From JBCCEJ01 sp039030335 (lineage in GTDB: Bacteria > Pseudomonadota > Gammaproteobacteria > HK1), in the NCBI GenBank assembly GCA_039030335.1, contig JBCCEJ010000026.1:1-64000 (forward strand): a DNA stretch of 64,000 nucleotides, in the 5' to 3' direction. Below, one piece after another: positions 55,660-64,000 of the stretch. How positions within the stretch are numbered: the first letter of the stretch is position 1; every line of letters starts with the position of its first letter. A program made the translations under genes and the position numbers. Under the pieces are notes generated by a model that saw only the letters and a list, made by a program, of their open reading frames with translations, had not been told where the DNA came from and searched no databases.

Positions 55660-57357
55660 TCAGCTCCCGGCCAGCAGCGCGCGGCCAAGTTCATCGGGCC
55701 GATCGGGCGAGACGCCGAGCAAGCGCAGTGAGTCGGCCATCACCTGCCTGAACACCGGCGCGGCAACCTGGCCTCCGTAATATTCGTCCCCGCCCGGTTC
55801 ATCCACGACCACCACGGCTACCAGCCGCGGGCGGCTGGCCGGCGCGATGCCGGCGAAGGCGGCGAAGTACGTGCCTTCCCGATATCCCCCCACCATCGAC
55901 TTGCGAATCGTGCCGGTCTTTCCCGCGACCCTGTACCCGGGGATGGCAGCGCGCGCACCGGTCCCGGTGGGGCTGGTAACAACCTCCATCATGCGACGTA
56001 CCGCGCTCGCGACTTCAGTACTGAGCACACGTCGCCCCTTGGGTGGCTGTTTCACCATCTGCAGCGAAATTGGCAACGCGACACCGTCGTTGGCGAGTAC
56101 CACGTACGCCTGTGCCAGCTGCAGCGGCGTCACGGATAAGCCGTACCCGAATGACAGCGTCGCGCGGCGGATCTGCCCCCACGACCGGAAGTCGGTCAGA
56201 ATGCCTCCCGATTCGCCGGGGAATCCACTGCCGGTCGGTTGCCCGAAGCCAAGCGCGGAAAGCCATCGCCACTGGGCATCGCGCTCGATCGCGAGTGCGA
56301 TGCGGCTGGCGCCCACGTTGCTCGACTTCTTGATGAGCGTGGGTAGGTCGATGGTGCCGTAGTTGCGGTGATCTGTGATTTCGTGCTTGCCGATACGCAT
56401 CCGTCCGGGATTCGTATCGATAACGTCGGTCGTCCCGAATTTCCCGGTCTCCAGCCCCATCGCAACCGTGAACGGCTTCATGGTCGAACCCGGTTCGAAT
56501 AGATCGGTCGCCGCCCGGTTGCGGCGCATGGCACTGGTACCGCGACTACGGCTGTTCGGATTGAAGCTCGGCTGGTTGACCATGGCGAGTACTTCGCCGG
56601 TCCGCGTGTCGAGCATCACCAGCGAGCCGCCTTTGGCGCGGTGCTTCAGCACGGCCGCCTTCAACGAACGGTAAGCGAGGTATTGCAAACGCTGGTCAAT
56701 GCTGAGCCGCAGGGCACGCCCATTGCGTGCGGTACGGATACTCTCCACATCTTCGATCACCCGGCCAAGGCGGTCGCGGACGACACGCTTGGCGCCATCC
56801 CGCCCGGTCAGCCACGTGTCGAATGCGAGTTCGAGCCCTTCCTGGCCATGATCATCGATGTTGGTGAAGCCGAGCACGTGTGCTGACACCTCGGCGTGTG
56901 GGTAGTAGCGGCGGTACTCGCGCTGGGCGTATACACCGCGAAGTTCGAGCCCCAGAACCGCATCTGCGAGTTCCGGGTGGACATGCCGACGCAAGTAGAT
57001 GAAATCCCGGTTCAGACGGCCAGCGACCAGCCGTTCGAGCGCGCCCGGCTTGAAGCTGAGCGCCGCCGCGAGCGCCGGCCACTCCTCCTTCACCTCCGCC
57101 AGCTCTTTGGGGTTGGCCCACAACGAAACCACCGGCGTGCTGAGCGCCAGCGGGTCGCCGGCCCGATCCAGAATGACGCCTCGATGCGCGGGACTGCGAA
57201 CGACGCGCAGGTGACGCATGTCACCTTGTTGCTGCAGGAAAGCCTTGCGGTTGACCTGCAGGTCAACCGCTCTCAGTCCGAGCAGGACGAAACCGGTCAG
57301 CAACACACCGAGAATGAACCAGTGACGTGCCGCGAAGCGCATTTCCTGGGCATCCAT
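55660..57357 (-). CDS. ftsI: Septal transpeptidase FtsI (PBP3)
   Basis: Class B penicillin-binding protein that crosslinks septal peptidoglycan with FtsW (565 aa). One N-terminal membrane helix (FILGVLLTGFVLLGLRAVDL), pedestal domain, then the transpeptidase with SXXK in EPGSTMKPF near residue 290, KKSSNVGAS (SXN) and VAGKTGTIRK (KTG). The start lies two bases after the ftsL stop. Confidence 0.97.
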   Translation of the reverse strand: MDAQEMRFAARHWFILGVLLTGFVLLGLRAVDLQVNRKAFLQQQGDMRHLRVVRSPAHRGVILDRAGDPLALSTPVVSLWANPKELAEVKEEWPALAAALSFKPGALERLVAGRLNRDFIYLRRHVHPELADAVLGLELRGVYAQREYRRYYPHAEVSAHVLGFTNIDDHGQEGLELAFDTWLTGRDGAKRVVRDRLGRVIEDVESIRTARNGRALRLSIDQRLQYLAYRSLKAAVLKHRAKGGSLVMLDTRTGEVLAMVNQPSFNPNSRSRGTSAMRRNRAATDLFEPGSTMKPFTVAMGLETGKFGTTDVIDTNPGRMRIGKHEITDHRNYGTIDLPTLIKKSSNVGASRIALAIERDAQWRWLSALGFGQPTGSGFPGESGGILTDFRSWGQIRRATLSFGYGLSVTPLQLAQAYVVLANDGVALPISLQMVKQPPKGRRVLSTEVASAVRRMMEVVTSPTGTGARAAIPGYRVAGKTGTIRKSMVGGYREGTYFAAFAGIAPASRPRLVAVVVVDEPGGDEYYGGQVAAPVFRQVMADSLRLLGVSPDRPDELGRALLAGS

Positions 57358-57359
57358 CG

Positions 57360-57626
57360 CTAGCGCACCACTTCCATGTCTTCCGCGCGCGGCACGCGCA
57401 GACTGAGCCGCTTGGAGGCAACCTGTTCAAGCCGGTCGTGCGTGGCCCACGCACTGCTCTCCAGGCGAAGCTTGGTCCACTCCGTGTTCAGGCGATCCCG
57501 CTCGCGTTCGAGCAGCTGCAGCTCGACGAACAGCGCCCGGTTCCGGTGCTTCACGTAGACCACCGAGATCGAGGTCACGATCACGCTCACGAACACGACT
57601 GCGGCGATAACGAACCGGCTGTTCAT
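57360..57626 (-). CDS. ftsL: Cell division protein FtsL
   Basis: 88-aa bitopic protein: a membrane helix at about 4-24 (RFVIAAVVFVSVIVTSISVVYV), then a short periplasmic leucine-zipper-like coiled coil (LFVELQLLERERDRLNTEWTKLRLE). It forms FtsQLB and activates FtsWI. Small size and place between rsmH and ftsI identify it. ATGA overlap with rsmH. Confidence 0.93.
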   Translation of the reverse strand: MNSRFVIAAVVFVSVIVTSISVVYVKHRNRALFVELQLLERERDRLNTEWTKLRLESSAWATHDRLEQVASKRLSLRVPRAEDMEVVR

Positions 57627-58570
57627 ACACGCCGCCTCGCGGCCCGCAATACGGCACTACGCGCACGCGGGTTCGTTGCCGCTTCGGCCGCAGTTGCACG
57701 CACCGCCTTCGCGACCGAGGCGAGCGGCGGGTCGACCCAGTCTGGTGGCGGCGGCAGGCCGCGCGGTAACTCTGGGCCGCGGTGCTGTTCGCGCAGGAAA
57801 TGTTTGACGATTCGGTCTTCCAGCGAGTGAAAGCTGAGAACAACCAGGCGCCCACCCGCCTTCAGGCACCCGAGTGCATCGGACAGGGCGGCCCGCAATT
57901 CATCGAGTTCGGCGTTCAGCGCCATGCGAATTGCCTGAAAACTGCGGGTGGCCGGATGTTTGCCTGGCTCGCGCCGCGGCATCGCGCTGGCGATTACGCC
58001 GGCGAGGTCGGTGGTCCGCTCAAACGGCGCTTCGGCGCGGCGGCGCACGATCGCCGCGGCGATGCGTCCCGCAAAACGTTCTTCACCGAGTTCCTTCAGG
58101 ACGCGTGCCAACTCTGACTGCGAGACGTCTCGCAGCCACTGCGCCGCGGAGACGCCTGTGCCGGGATCCATCCGCATATCCAGCGGGCCGTCATGGCTGA
58201 AACTGAATCCGCGCTCGGGCTGGTCGAGCTGCGGGGAAGAGACACCCAGATCGAACAGCACCGCATCGACACTGCCGACCCCCCAATGGCCCAACGCCAT
58301 GACGAGCCCGCTAAATGGTGTCTGTTGAATGGCGAAGCGGGCGTCTTCAGCGGCCAGGGCATGGCCGGCGGAGACGGCTTGCGGGTCACGATCCAGCGCC
58401 AACACGCGCCCTCCATCCCCCACTTTCGCCAACATGCCGCGACTGTGTCCGCCCCGGCCGAAGGTGCAGTCCAACGCAACGTCGTCAGCCTGCAAATCGA
58501 GCGCAGCGATCGTTTCTTCGAACAGCACCGGCACATGAGCGGGTTGTTCCAGTCCGAATGGGCTCGTCAC
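57623..58570 (-). CDS. rsmH: 16S rRNA m4C1402 methyltransferase RsmH
   Basis: SAM-dependent methyltransferase (MraW, 315 aa) modifying C1402 in the decoding centre. Motifs: HVPVLFEETIAAL, DCTFGRGGHSRGML for SAM, LFDLGVSSPQLDQPERGFSF and VLSFHSLEDRIVKHF. GTG start overlapping the mraZ TGA (GTGA). Confidence 0.97.
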   Translation of the reverse strand: MTSPFGLEQPAHVPVLFEETIAALDLQADDVALDCTFGRGGHSRGMLAKVGDGGRVLALDRDPQAVSAGHALAAEDARFAIQQTPFSGLVMALGHWGVGSVDAVLFDLGVSSPQLDQPERGFSFSHDGPLDMRMDPGTGVSAAQWLRDVSQSELARVLKELGEERFAGRIAAAIVRRRAEAPFERTTDLAGVIASAMPRREPGKHPATRSFQAIRMALNAELDELRAALSDALGCLKAGGRLVVLSFHSLEDRIVKHFLREQHRGPELPRGLPPPPDWVDPPLASVAKAVRATAAEAATNPRARSAVLRAARRRV

Positions 58571-59025
58571 AGCACCAACTCGCTCAAAGCGGCCGACGGC
58601 GCGCTCATCAGATCCTCGACCCGCTCAAGCAGATCCTCGCGATGCGCAGCCCACGCGGACTCGTCCCAAAGCTCGAATTTGCTGGCCTGGCCGATCATCT
58701 TCACCCGCTTGCCAAGTGAGGCGAAGTCGCGCAGGGATTGAGGCAACAGGATGCGCCCCTGCGAATCCATATCGCACTCGGTGGCATGACCTATCAGCAG
58801 ATGGCGAATCGACTGCGCCTTCTGGTCCAGGGCTGGCAGCCGCTTCAGATCATCCTCGATTCGCTGCCAGTCCTGTGCGGGATAAACCGTCAGGCTGCGG
58901 TGCAACAGGCTGATCGTCACTATGAGGTGACCATCACACAGGCGGTCGAGATCCTCGCGGTATCGCGCCGGCACGGCCATGCGGCCTTTGCTGTCGACAT
59001 TGAGCGTAGACTCGCCGCGGAACAT
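58567..59025 (-). CDS. mraZ: Transcriptional regulator MraZ
   Basis: 152-aa DNA-binding protein with two SpoVT/AbrB-like halves: MFRGESTLNVDSKGRMAVPARYRE and ATECDMDSQGRILLPQSLRDFA. It represses its own dcw operon. The frame extends to 59076 through the operator, but the conserved N-terminus fixes ATG 59025. Four MraZ boxes lie directly upstream. Confidence 0.97.
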   Translation of the reverse strand: MFRGESTLNVDSKGRMAVPARYREDLDRLCDGHLIVTISLLHRSLTVYPAQDWQRIEDDLKRLPALDQKAQSIRHLLIGHATECDMDSQGRILLPQSLRDFASLGKRVKMIGQASKFELWDESAWAAHREDLLERVEDLMSAPSAALSELVL

Positions 59026-59027
59026 TG

Positions 59028-59062
59028 CCCCAACTTTCCCCAGAAAAACCCACAGTTCCCCA
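59028..59062 (-). promoter_or_regulatory. MraZ operator: four TGGG repeats at 10-base spacing
   Basis: On the minus strand TGGG begins at 59062, 59052, 59042 and 59032, exactly one helical turn apart. The last repeat ends only 4 bases before the mraZ ATG. Known MraZ sites are direct TGGGN repeats with 5-base spacers, so this is a four-copy operator. It also contains the only purine-rich sequence that could serve as the mraZ ribosome binding site. Confidence 0.85.
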
Positions 59063-59072
59063 CTAGGGCGCA

Positions 59073-59101
59073 ACATTAGTCCACGGACTTACCACTGTCA
59101 A
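59073..59101 (-). promoter_or_regulatory. Putative Pmra promoter of the dcw cluster
   Basis: A perfect -35 TTGACA (59096-59101) is followed after 17 bases by TAATGT (59073-59078), a weak -10. The expected start near 59066 would place all four MraZ boxes in a short 5' leader. It is the likely main promoter for mraZ through ftsA. Confidence 0.55.
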
Positions 59102-59455
59102 CGCGAAATTGGTGAAAAAGCGAGGCAGCACAAAGACTTACGACGCAGACCGCAAAATCTTCCGCAAGAATTTCCTATTGAATTCATACAGCTCATGTAG
59201 TTATTTTCATTAGTTAATGTTTCACTTTAAGTTTTAGGAACGGCCCCGAGCGAAACGGCGCGGTCCGAGGTCAGGATCGCGTTGAATCATGACTTTCTTG
59301 CGTAGGGCCGCAGCTGAATTGGGGCGGGCGGAGCGATTCAGAGCTGTGTCGAAGGTCCACAAGCTCGCAACCGCCAGCGGAGGAACCCGCTGGCGCCTGG
59401 CGCACGGCCGGACGATGGGCAGCGCGGCGTTACTGCAATGCGTGGGAGAACGGAA
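59102..59455. other. Region between dcw promoter and rnpB 3' end
   Basis: 354 bases with no recognisable gene. The part from about 59155 to 59240 is clearly AT-rich compared with the surroundings, as often seen upstream of strong promoters. No T-tailed hairpin for rnpB termination is obvious. Confidence 0.35.
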
Positions 59456-59800
59456 GTGGGAGCCGGCCGGTAAGCCGGGTTCTGTCGTGGACAGCCATTC
59501 ATCTACGACTGCTGTCACCAGCAGTCTCCAGCGACCTACCCGAAAGCCGACGCGGGCGACGCCATTACTTTCCTATTCGGTCTTGCTCCGGGTGGGGTTT
59601 ACCCTGCCAACGCTGTTACCAGCGTCGCGGTGCGCTCTTACCGCACCATTTCACCCTTACCCGGACGTAGCCGGGCGGTATATTTTCTGTGGCACTTTCC
59701 GTAGGCTCGCGCCCCCCAGGCGTTACCTGGCACCCTGCCCTATGGAGCCCGGACTTTCCTCTCCCACACGTGGTGGCAGCGGCTGTCTGGCCGACTCCCG
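59456..59800 (-). ncRNA. rnpB: RNase P RNA component (class A)
   Basis: Catalytic RNA of RNase P, which matures tRNA 5' ends. Read on the minus strand it shows the universal blocks: GAGGAAAGTCCGGGCTCCAT and the following GGGCAGGGTGCCAGGTAACG near the 5' end, CCACCCGGAGCAAGACCGAA, and near the 3' end AGATGAATGGCTGTCC and ACAGAACCCGGCTTA. Terminal helix P1 pairs GGGAGTCGGCC (ending at 59799) with GGCCGGCTCCC (59458-59468), which sets the approximate ends. Its place between rsmI and mraZ is common in gammaproteobacteria. Confidence 0.95.
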
Positions 59801-59844
59801 CAAGCAGTGTGTGGGCGCACGGGACACTTGGCAAGGCCGACGTG

Positions 59845-60723
59845 TCAGCCGCCGTCGTCGGAGTTCAGCTCCAGTGCGCGTCGATAGATCTGCTTGCGCG
59901 GAATCCCGGCCACGTGGGCCAGAAGGCGGCTGGCCCGCGCCGGCGGAAGCTCGGACAGGAGAGCTCTGAGCCAGGGATCCCACACTGCCAGTTCAGCCTG
60001 CTGTTCGCTGGCTGCTCCGACCATGATCACGAACTCTCCGCGAGCACGGGCAGGGTCGGCCTGCAGCCATTGGAGCGCGGCGGCAACGGGTCCCCTGAAG
60101 ATCCCCTCGTGCAACTTCGTGAGTTCTTTGGCTACCGCCACGGTGCGGTCTGCGCCCATCGTCTCGACCAGATCCTCAAGACAATCGGAGACGCGGTGCG
60201 GTGCCTCGTAGAACACGAGCGTGCGGCTTTCGCCTTGTAGCGACGTCAGCCGTTCGAGTCGTGGTCCGCGCCGCGCGGGAAGAAATCCCTCGAATGCAAA
60301 CCGATGTGTGGGCAGCCCGCTGGCACTGAGCGCGGCTGTTACTGCACTGGCCCCGGGAATGGGTACTACACGCCCTCCCGCGGACCTTACGAGGTCAACC
60401 AGGACATAGCCCGGGTCGCTTATGAGAGGTGTCCCCGCATCACTCACCAACGCAACCGAACCGCCGTCCGCGATCAGACGGGCCACTTCCGGAGCCACGC
60501 GCCGTTCGTTGTGCTCGTGTAGAGCCTGCGTCCGCGCCGCGATCCCAAGGTGCTGGAGGAGCTTCTGGGTATGGCGCGTGTCTTCAGCGACCACACAGTC
60601 GACATCACCGAGAACCCGGGCGGCGCGGATCGTGATGTCATCGAGATTCCCGATCGGTGTCGCCACCACATACAGGACACCATCCTCCGCCTCGGAATTC
60701 GAGTACGTTGGTGAATTTTGCAC
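59845..60723 (-). CDS. rsmI: 16S rRNA 2'-O-ribose methyltransferase RsmI
   Basis: Tetrapyrrole-methylase-fold enzyme modifying C1402 (292 aa), the same nucleotide as RsmH. VLYVVATPIGNLDDITIRA, VVAEDTRHTQKLLQHLGI, SDAGTPLISDPGY, PIPGASAVTAALSASGLP and EAPHRV are clear. The frame extends to 60846; I chose the GTG at 60723 because it gives the usual length and a short leader before the conserved core. Divergent from lpoA. Confidence 0.93.
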   Translation of the reverse strand: MQNSPTYSNSEAEDGVLYVVATPIGNLDDITIRAARVLGDVDCVVAEDTRHTQKLLQHLGIAARTQALHEHNERRVAPEVARLIADGGSVALVSDAGTPLISDPGYVLVDLVRSAGGRVVPIPGASAVTAALSASGLPTHRFAFEGFLPARRGPRLERLTSLQGESRTLVFYEAPHRVSDCLEDLVETMGADRTVAVAKELTKLHEGIFRGPVAAALQWLQADPARARGEFVIMVGAASEQQAELAVWDPWLRALLSELPPARASRLLAHVAGIPRKQIYRRALELNSDDGG

Positions 60724-60901
60724 GTAAGTTTTGTTAACCTCGGTACTGCTCAAACGTCCAGCTCCCTGCGGCCATGTGGTCGAACCGGGGCGCGCCGCAC
60801 AAAAGGTTCCGGCAGGACCTGTGTTCGCCGAGCCACTCGCAAGCAACCGATGTCTTGCCCGAGGCCCGCATCATCTTCTATCCCACGAGGCAGTACCGCT
60901 G

Positions 60902-62836
60902 ATGTATCCGGTTCCCCTGAGGCCTCTGCCTGGAATTGCCTCGCCTTCCACACACCAGATCGCACGACGGGTTGCTCAGGCGCTCGCCCTGACAGCCGCA
61001 GTGTTCCTGCTCGGATGCGCAGGAGGCGCCGGCACCGCCGACGCGCCGCCGCCAGACATCGAAGCACAACAGCTGATCAACGCTGGCAAACTCAAAGAAG
61101 CGGCAACGGAATATCTGCGTCTGGCCGCGGATGCCGACCCGGCCACGGCGGGTGATTTTCGCGCCGCAGCGGCGAATGTATTTATTCTGAACAACAATGT
61201 GCCGGCCGCTCGTCAGCAACTCAAGCTACTTGAAAAGCTGAAACTGAGCCAGGTCGGAACGGCGAGTGCGAGCCTGGCGCGCGCGCGGCTGGCAGCCGCT
61301 GAACAGCGCACCGCCGATGCGTTGCAGCTGTTGCCTCCCCAGTCGGCGATCCCACCAACGCTGAACCGTGTTCACGTCGATACGCGAATGCTGGCTTACG
61401 CGGATGGCACCAGTCCGTTGGAACTCGCCCGTGCCCGGGCCGAGTTGGATGCTTATCTGCGCGAACCGAATGCCCGGCGCAATAACCTGGAAGCGCTATG
61501 GCTGTCCGTCAGCGGCCTGACCACACCCGAGATTGAAGGCGCGAAAGGCGTCGCGCCGGATGCATTCACAGGGTGGCTGCAACTCGTGGAGTTTGGCCGG
61601 CTGTATGCTGGCGACGCGGCCAGTTTGCAAAGCGCCCTCGACGTATGGCGTGTGCGCTTCCCAGGTCATGCAGGGAACGACGGGTTCACCACGCGTCTGG
61701 TCGAGCGCTCGGAACGGTTGACGCGGCCAGCGACGCATGTGGCCCTGTTGTTACCGCTCAGCGGACGCTTTGCGCGAGCCGGGGCCGCGGTGCGAGATGG
61801 TTTTGTGGCCGCGTGGCTGCATAACAACGTCAACCCAAACATCCAGCTCACGATCGTCGATACCGTGGACAAGAACGCGGTAAGCCTGTTCCAGGGCGTG
61901 GTTGCCAATGGCGCCGACTTCGTCGTCGGACCGCTACGTAAGGCGACCATCGCAGCCCTTGTCGCCGGTAACGCAGTAAATGTTCCAACTTTGGCATTGA
62001 ATGCGTACTCGCCGTCCGCGGACCGACCAGCCCCACCGGCCGACCTCTACCAGCTGGCCCTATCCCCTGAGATGGAAGCGCGTGAAGTAGCGCGCAAGAT
62101 CTGGTTTGACGGACACCACAATGCCGTCGCAATCACACCTGACAACGACTGGGGACAACGCGTCAGCGACGCGTTTCGCGACGCCTTCACAAACCTCGGA
62201 GGGCGCGTTCTCGAAGCCGCGAACTTCGCGGCCACCGCCCGCGATATGTCAGACCCGGTCAAACAGCTTCTCAACATCGACAACAGCGAGCAGCGCATCT
62301 CTTCGATGCGCCGACTGGTCCGTGTGGAAATGAAAAGTGAGGTGCGCAGACGCCAGGACATCGACGCAATTTTCATGGCGGGTTTCGCCAATCAGGCCCG
62401 CCTGCTGCGCCCGCAGCTGCGCTTTCATCGCGCCTCCGGTGTGCCGGTTTACGCCACGTCACATGTGTACGGCGGCGTCCCGTCACCCGATCGCGACCGC
62501 GACATCGATGGCGTCGTATTCGGTGACATGCCATGGGTAGTCGAACCATCGATGCAGGGCGATGCCCTGATTCGGGAGATGAATGAGTTTTGGTCGGAGA
62601 CCATGGCAGGGTTTGCACGTCTCTTCGCCCTGGGCGCTGATGCCCAGGCCCTCATCTCGCGCGTCGGACCGCTGCGCGCTCAACCGGGCACCGAATACGC
62701 CGGCTACACGGGCACGCTGTCGGTGCGGCCCGACAATGTCGTCGAACGCAGGCTGACCTGGGCACGTTTTTCCAAAGGGCTCGCTGAGCTGGCGGAGGCT
62801 GGCGTACCCGGCGCCGCAGGTCAACCGGACCAGTAA
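60902..62836 (+). CDS. lpoA: Outer-membrane lipoprotein LpoA, activator of PBP1a
   Basis: 644-aa lipoprotein: signal sequence with lipobox FLLGC at about residue 39, an N-terminal helical TPR-like domain (EAQQLINAGKLKEAATEYLRLA), and a C-terminal periplasmic-binding-protein-like domain (HVALLLPLSGRFARAGAAVRDGF; NDWGQRVSDAFRDAFTNLGG). In E. coli LpoA reaches through the periplasm to stimulate PBP1a. The frame begins at 60731, but ATG 60902 starts the signal peptide. Gene order lpoA-yraN-diaA-dolP is conserved. Confidence 0.93.
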   Translation: MYPVPLRPLPGIASPSTHQIARRVAQALALTAAVFLLGCAGGAGTADAPPPDIEAQQLINAGKLKEAATEYLRLAADADPATAGDFRAAAANVFILNNNVPAARQQLKLLEKLKLSQVGTASASLARARLAAAEQRTADALQLLPPQSAIPPTLNRVHVDTRMLAYADGTSPLELARARAELDAYLREPNARRNNLEALWLSVSGLTTPEIEGAKGVAPDAFTGWLQLVEFGRLYAGDAASLQSALDVWRVRFPGHAGNDGFTTRLVERSERLTRPATHVALLLPLSGRFARAGAAVRDGFVAAWLHNNVNPNIQLTIVDTVDKNAVSLFQGVVANGADFVVGPLRKATIAALVAGNAVNVPTLALNAYSPSADRPAPPADLYQLALSPEMEAREVARKIWFDGHHNAVAITPDNDWGQRVSDAFRDAFTNLGGRVLEAANFAATARDMSDPVKQLLNIDNSEQRISSMRRLVRVEMKSEVRRRQDIDAIFMAGFANQARLLRPQLRFHRASGVPVYATSHVYGGVPSPDRDRDIDGVVFGDMPWVVEPSMQGDALIREMNEFWSETMAGFARLFALGADAQALISRVGPLRAQPGTEYAGYTGTLSVRPDNVVERRLTWARFSKGLAELAEAGVPGAAGQPDQ

Positions 62837-62853
62837 GACCAACGCCTGTAGTC

Positions 62854-63276
62854 ATGTGCCGCCGAGCGTCATCGCGCCCCCAACGCGTTTCTGACCCGGA
62901 ATCGCCCGCGCCGCATCTGGACGCGGGGCGGGCCGCTGAAGACATCGCCAGGAATCACCTCTGCGCGGCCGGGCTCAGATTGCAGGAATCCAACTACGCG
63001 TGCCGGGAAGGTGAGATCGACCTCGTGATGTGGGACTCAGAAGTCCTGGTTTTCGTTGAGGTACGATTCAGGCAGAGGCGTGATTTTGGCGGCGCCACGG
63101 CAACGGTCGACGGCGCCAAACAACGCCGGCTCGCGCGCGCCGCCACGCGTTTCCTGACCGAGCGCCACGTCGACGAAGACGTCGCGTGCCGTTTTGACGT
63201 CATTGGGATCGGCCCGGAACGCCACCAGATAGCGTGGATAAAGGGCGCGTTCGACGCACCCTCGGAATATCTGTAA
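62854..63276 (+). CDS. yraN: UPF0102 (YraN) nuclease-fold protein
   Basis: 140-aa protein of the YraN family, with a restriction-endonuclease-like fold. Core motif GRAAEDIARNHL, then CREGEIDLVMWDSEVLVFVEVRFR with the acidic and E-V-R (here in place of E-V-K) residues of a nuclease-like active site. Function is not established. It is 17 bases downstream of lpoA in the conserved block. Start at 62854 is the most likely but lacks a clear ribosome binding site. Confidence 0.88.
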   Translation: MCRRASSRPQRVSDPESPAPHLDAGRAAEDIARNHLCAAGLRLQESNYACREGEIDLVMWDSEVLVFVEVRFRQRRDFGGATATVDGAKQRRLARAATRFLTERHVDEDVACRFDVIGIGPERHQIAWIKGAFDAPSEYL

Positions 63277-63300
63277 ACCAACAGGGAACAAGAAGCCTCG

Positions 63301-63903
63301 ATGTCCGCTGATCTGAGCGAACGCGTGGTCAAGAGCTTCGAAGAGAGCATCCTGACCAAACAACGCAGCCTCGAAACCCTGGCCGGACCGATTACAGCTG
63401 CGGCCGAGGAGATCTGGCACGTGCTGTTGAACCAGGGCAAGGTCCTCGTGTGCGGCAACGGCGGGTCGGCGGCAGACGCGCAGCACCTGTCGTCCGAGTT
63501 GCTGAACCGTTTCGAGATGGAGCGTCCCGGACTGCCAGCCATCGCCTTGACGACAGACTCGTCGACCCTGACTTCGATCGCGAACGACTACCGGTTTGAT
63601 GAAGTGTTTTCACGGCAGATCCGCGCGCTCGGCGCCAGCGGAGATGTCCTCATTGCGATCAGCACCAGCGGCCGCTCGCCCAACGTAACGCTCGCCATCG
63701 ACGCAGCCCACGATCGCGACATGAGCGTAATCCTGCTGAGCGGGCGCGACGGTGGTCCAGCAGCTGAAGTACTTGATGCGCGGGACATCGAACTGCGGGT
63801 CCCGGCCTGGTCGACAGCACGAATCCAGGAAGTACACCTGTTGATTCTGCATTGTCTGTGTGAACTGATTGACCACCAGATAGGGGGGATGGAGGTTGAG
63901 TAA
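63301..63903 (+). CDS. diaA: SIS-domain DnaA initiator-associating protein DiaA
   Basis: SIS-domain protein (200 aa): VLVCGNGGSAADAQHLSSELLNRFE, TTDSSTLTSIANDY and ISTSGRSPNVTLAI. The fold is shared with phosphoheptose isomerase GmhA, but the yraN-diaA-dolP order indicates DiaA, which binds DnaA and promotes timely initiation. GmhA cannot be fully excluded from sequence alone. It begins 24 bases after yraN. Confidence 0.88.
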   Translation: MSADLSERVVKSFEESILTKQRSLETLAGPITAAAEEIWHVLLNQGKVLVCGNGGSAADAQHLSSELLNRFEMERPGLPAIALTTDSSTLTSIANDYRFDEVFSRQIRALGASGDVLIAISTSGRSPNVTLAIDAAHDRDMSVILLSGRDGGPAAEVLDARDIELRVPAWSTARIQEVHLLILHCLCELIDHQIGGMEVE

Positions 63904-63904
63904 T

Positions 63905-64000
63905 ATGCGTTCGCTAAATCAGGGACAGTTGGTTTTGGTACTTACCGTGATGCTGGCGACGCTGCTGAACGCCGGTTGTGCGGCGACCGCCGTCGGAGCG
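63905..64000 (+). CDS. dolP: DolP (YraP) BON-domain lipoprotein, N-terminal part
   Basis: The first 32 codons start one base after the diaA stop and run off the window. They encode a signal peptide with a lipobox (LLNAGC, Cys 25) followed by AATAVGA. With diaA upstream this is almost certainly the outer-membrane lipoprotein DolP/YraP, which helps maintain envelope integrity. The BON domains themselves lie outside the window. Confidence 0.75.
   Translation, partial: MRSLNQGQLVLVLTVMLATLLNAGCAATAVGA

Noticed and set aside
59026..59076. N-terminal extension of MraZ to 59076
   Set aside because: It would translate the MraZ operator; the conserved protein begins at 59025.
59289..59969. 226-codon plus-strand frame over rnpB
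   Set aside because: The same bases form RNase P RNA on the minus strand with all conserved blocks; the translated protein is meaningless.

Overview
The window is GC-rich and reads as the chromosome of a free-living Gram-negative gammaproteobacterium outside the Enterobacterales. It has LPS (lpxC), LpoA, DolP, an AlaC/Hom/ThrC/RecJ/RadA block, and a gene order close to Pseudomonas and Chromatiales-type genomes. The exact taxon cannot be fixed by eye. It is almost entirely core genome. I saw no insertion sequence, prophage, CRISPR array, tRNA or rRNA gene.

Layout. (1) 1-18,612: a small membrane ORF cut by the edge, dsbC, an orphan GspE/PilB-type ATPase, xerD, the ribosomal operon rpsP-rimM-trmD-rplS, ffh, ypjD and a CorB-type DUF21/CBS protein, radA, recJ, thrC, hom, alaC and tldD. 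(2) 18,620-29,478: a DUF2846-like lipoprotein, leuC (no leuD beside it), an HcaT-like MFS transporter, aroC, a Ser/Thr kinase fused to a cyclic-nucleotide-binding domain, prmB, a GAF-HD-GYP phosphodiesterase and htpG with a textbook sigma-32 promoter. (3) 29,928-36,470: mutS, an ECF sigma factor coupled to a membrane anti-sigma-like protein, fdxA and argJ. (4) 36,493-40,873: secA, an M23 peptidase and a DUF721 protein. (5) 40,951-59,025: the division and cell wall (dcw) cluster on the minus strand, in transcription order mraZ-rsmH-ftsL-ftsI-murE-murF-mraY-[small ORF]-murD-ftsW-murG-murC-murB-ftsQ-ftsA-ftsZ-lpxC. ddl is missing between murB and ftsQ. (6) 59,456-64,000: rnpB, rsmI, and the divergent lpoA-yraN-diaA-dolP, the last cut by the edge.

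From mraZ to ftsA nearly every gene overlaps the next by 1-8 bases or is separated by 2 bases, so the cluster looks like one translationally coupled transcript. It starts at a promoter with four TGGG repeats spaced exactly 10 bases apart (MraZ boxes). The one break in this chain, between mraY and murD, is the most unusual place in the window. It is AT-rich and holds a 57-codon ORF that starts 5 bases after the mraY stop and ends in a GTGA overlap with murD. On the opposite strand it carries a near-consensus sigma-70 promoter (TTGACA, 16 bases, TATATT) overlaid with LexA/SOS-box-like sequences, pointing antisense into mraY. Which of these signals is functional cannot be settled from sequence alone.
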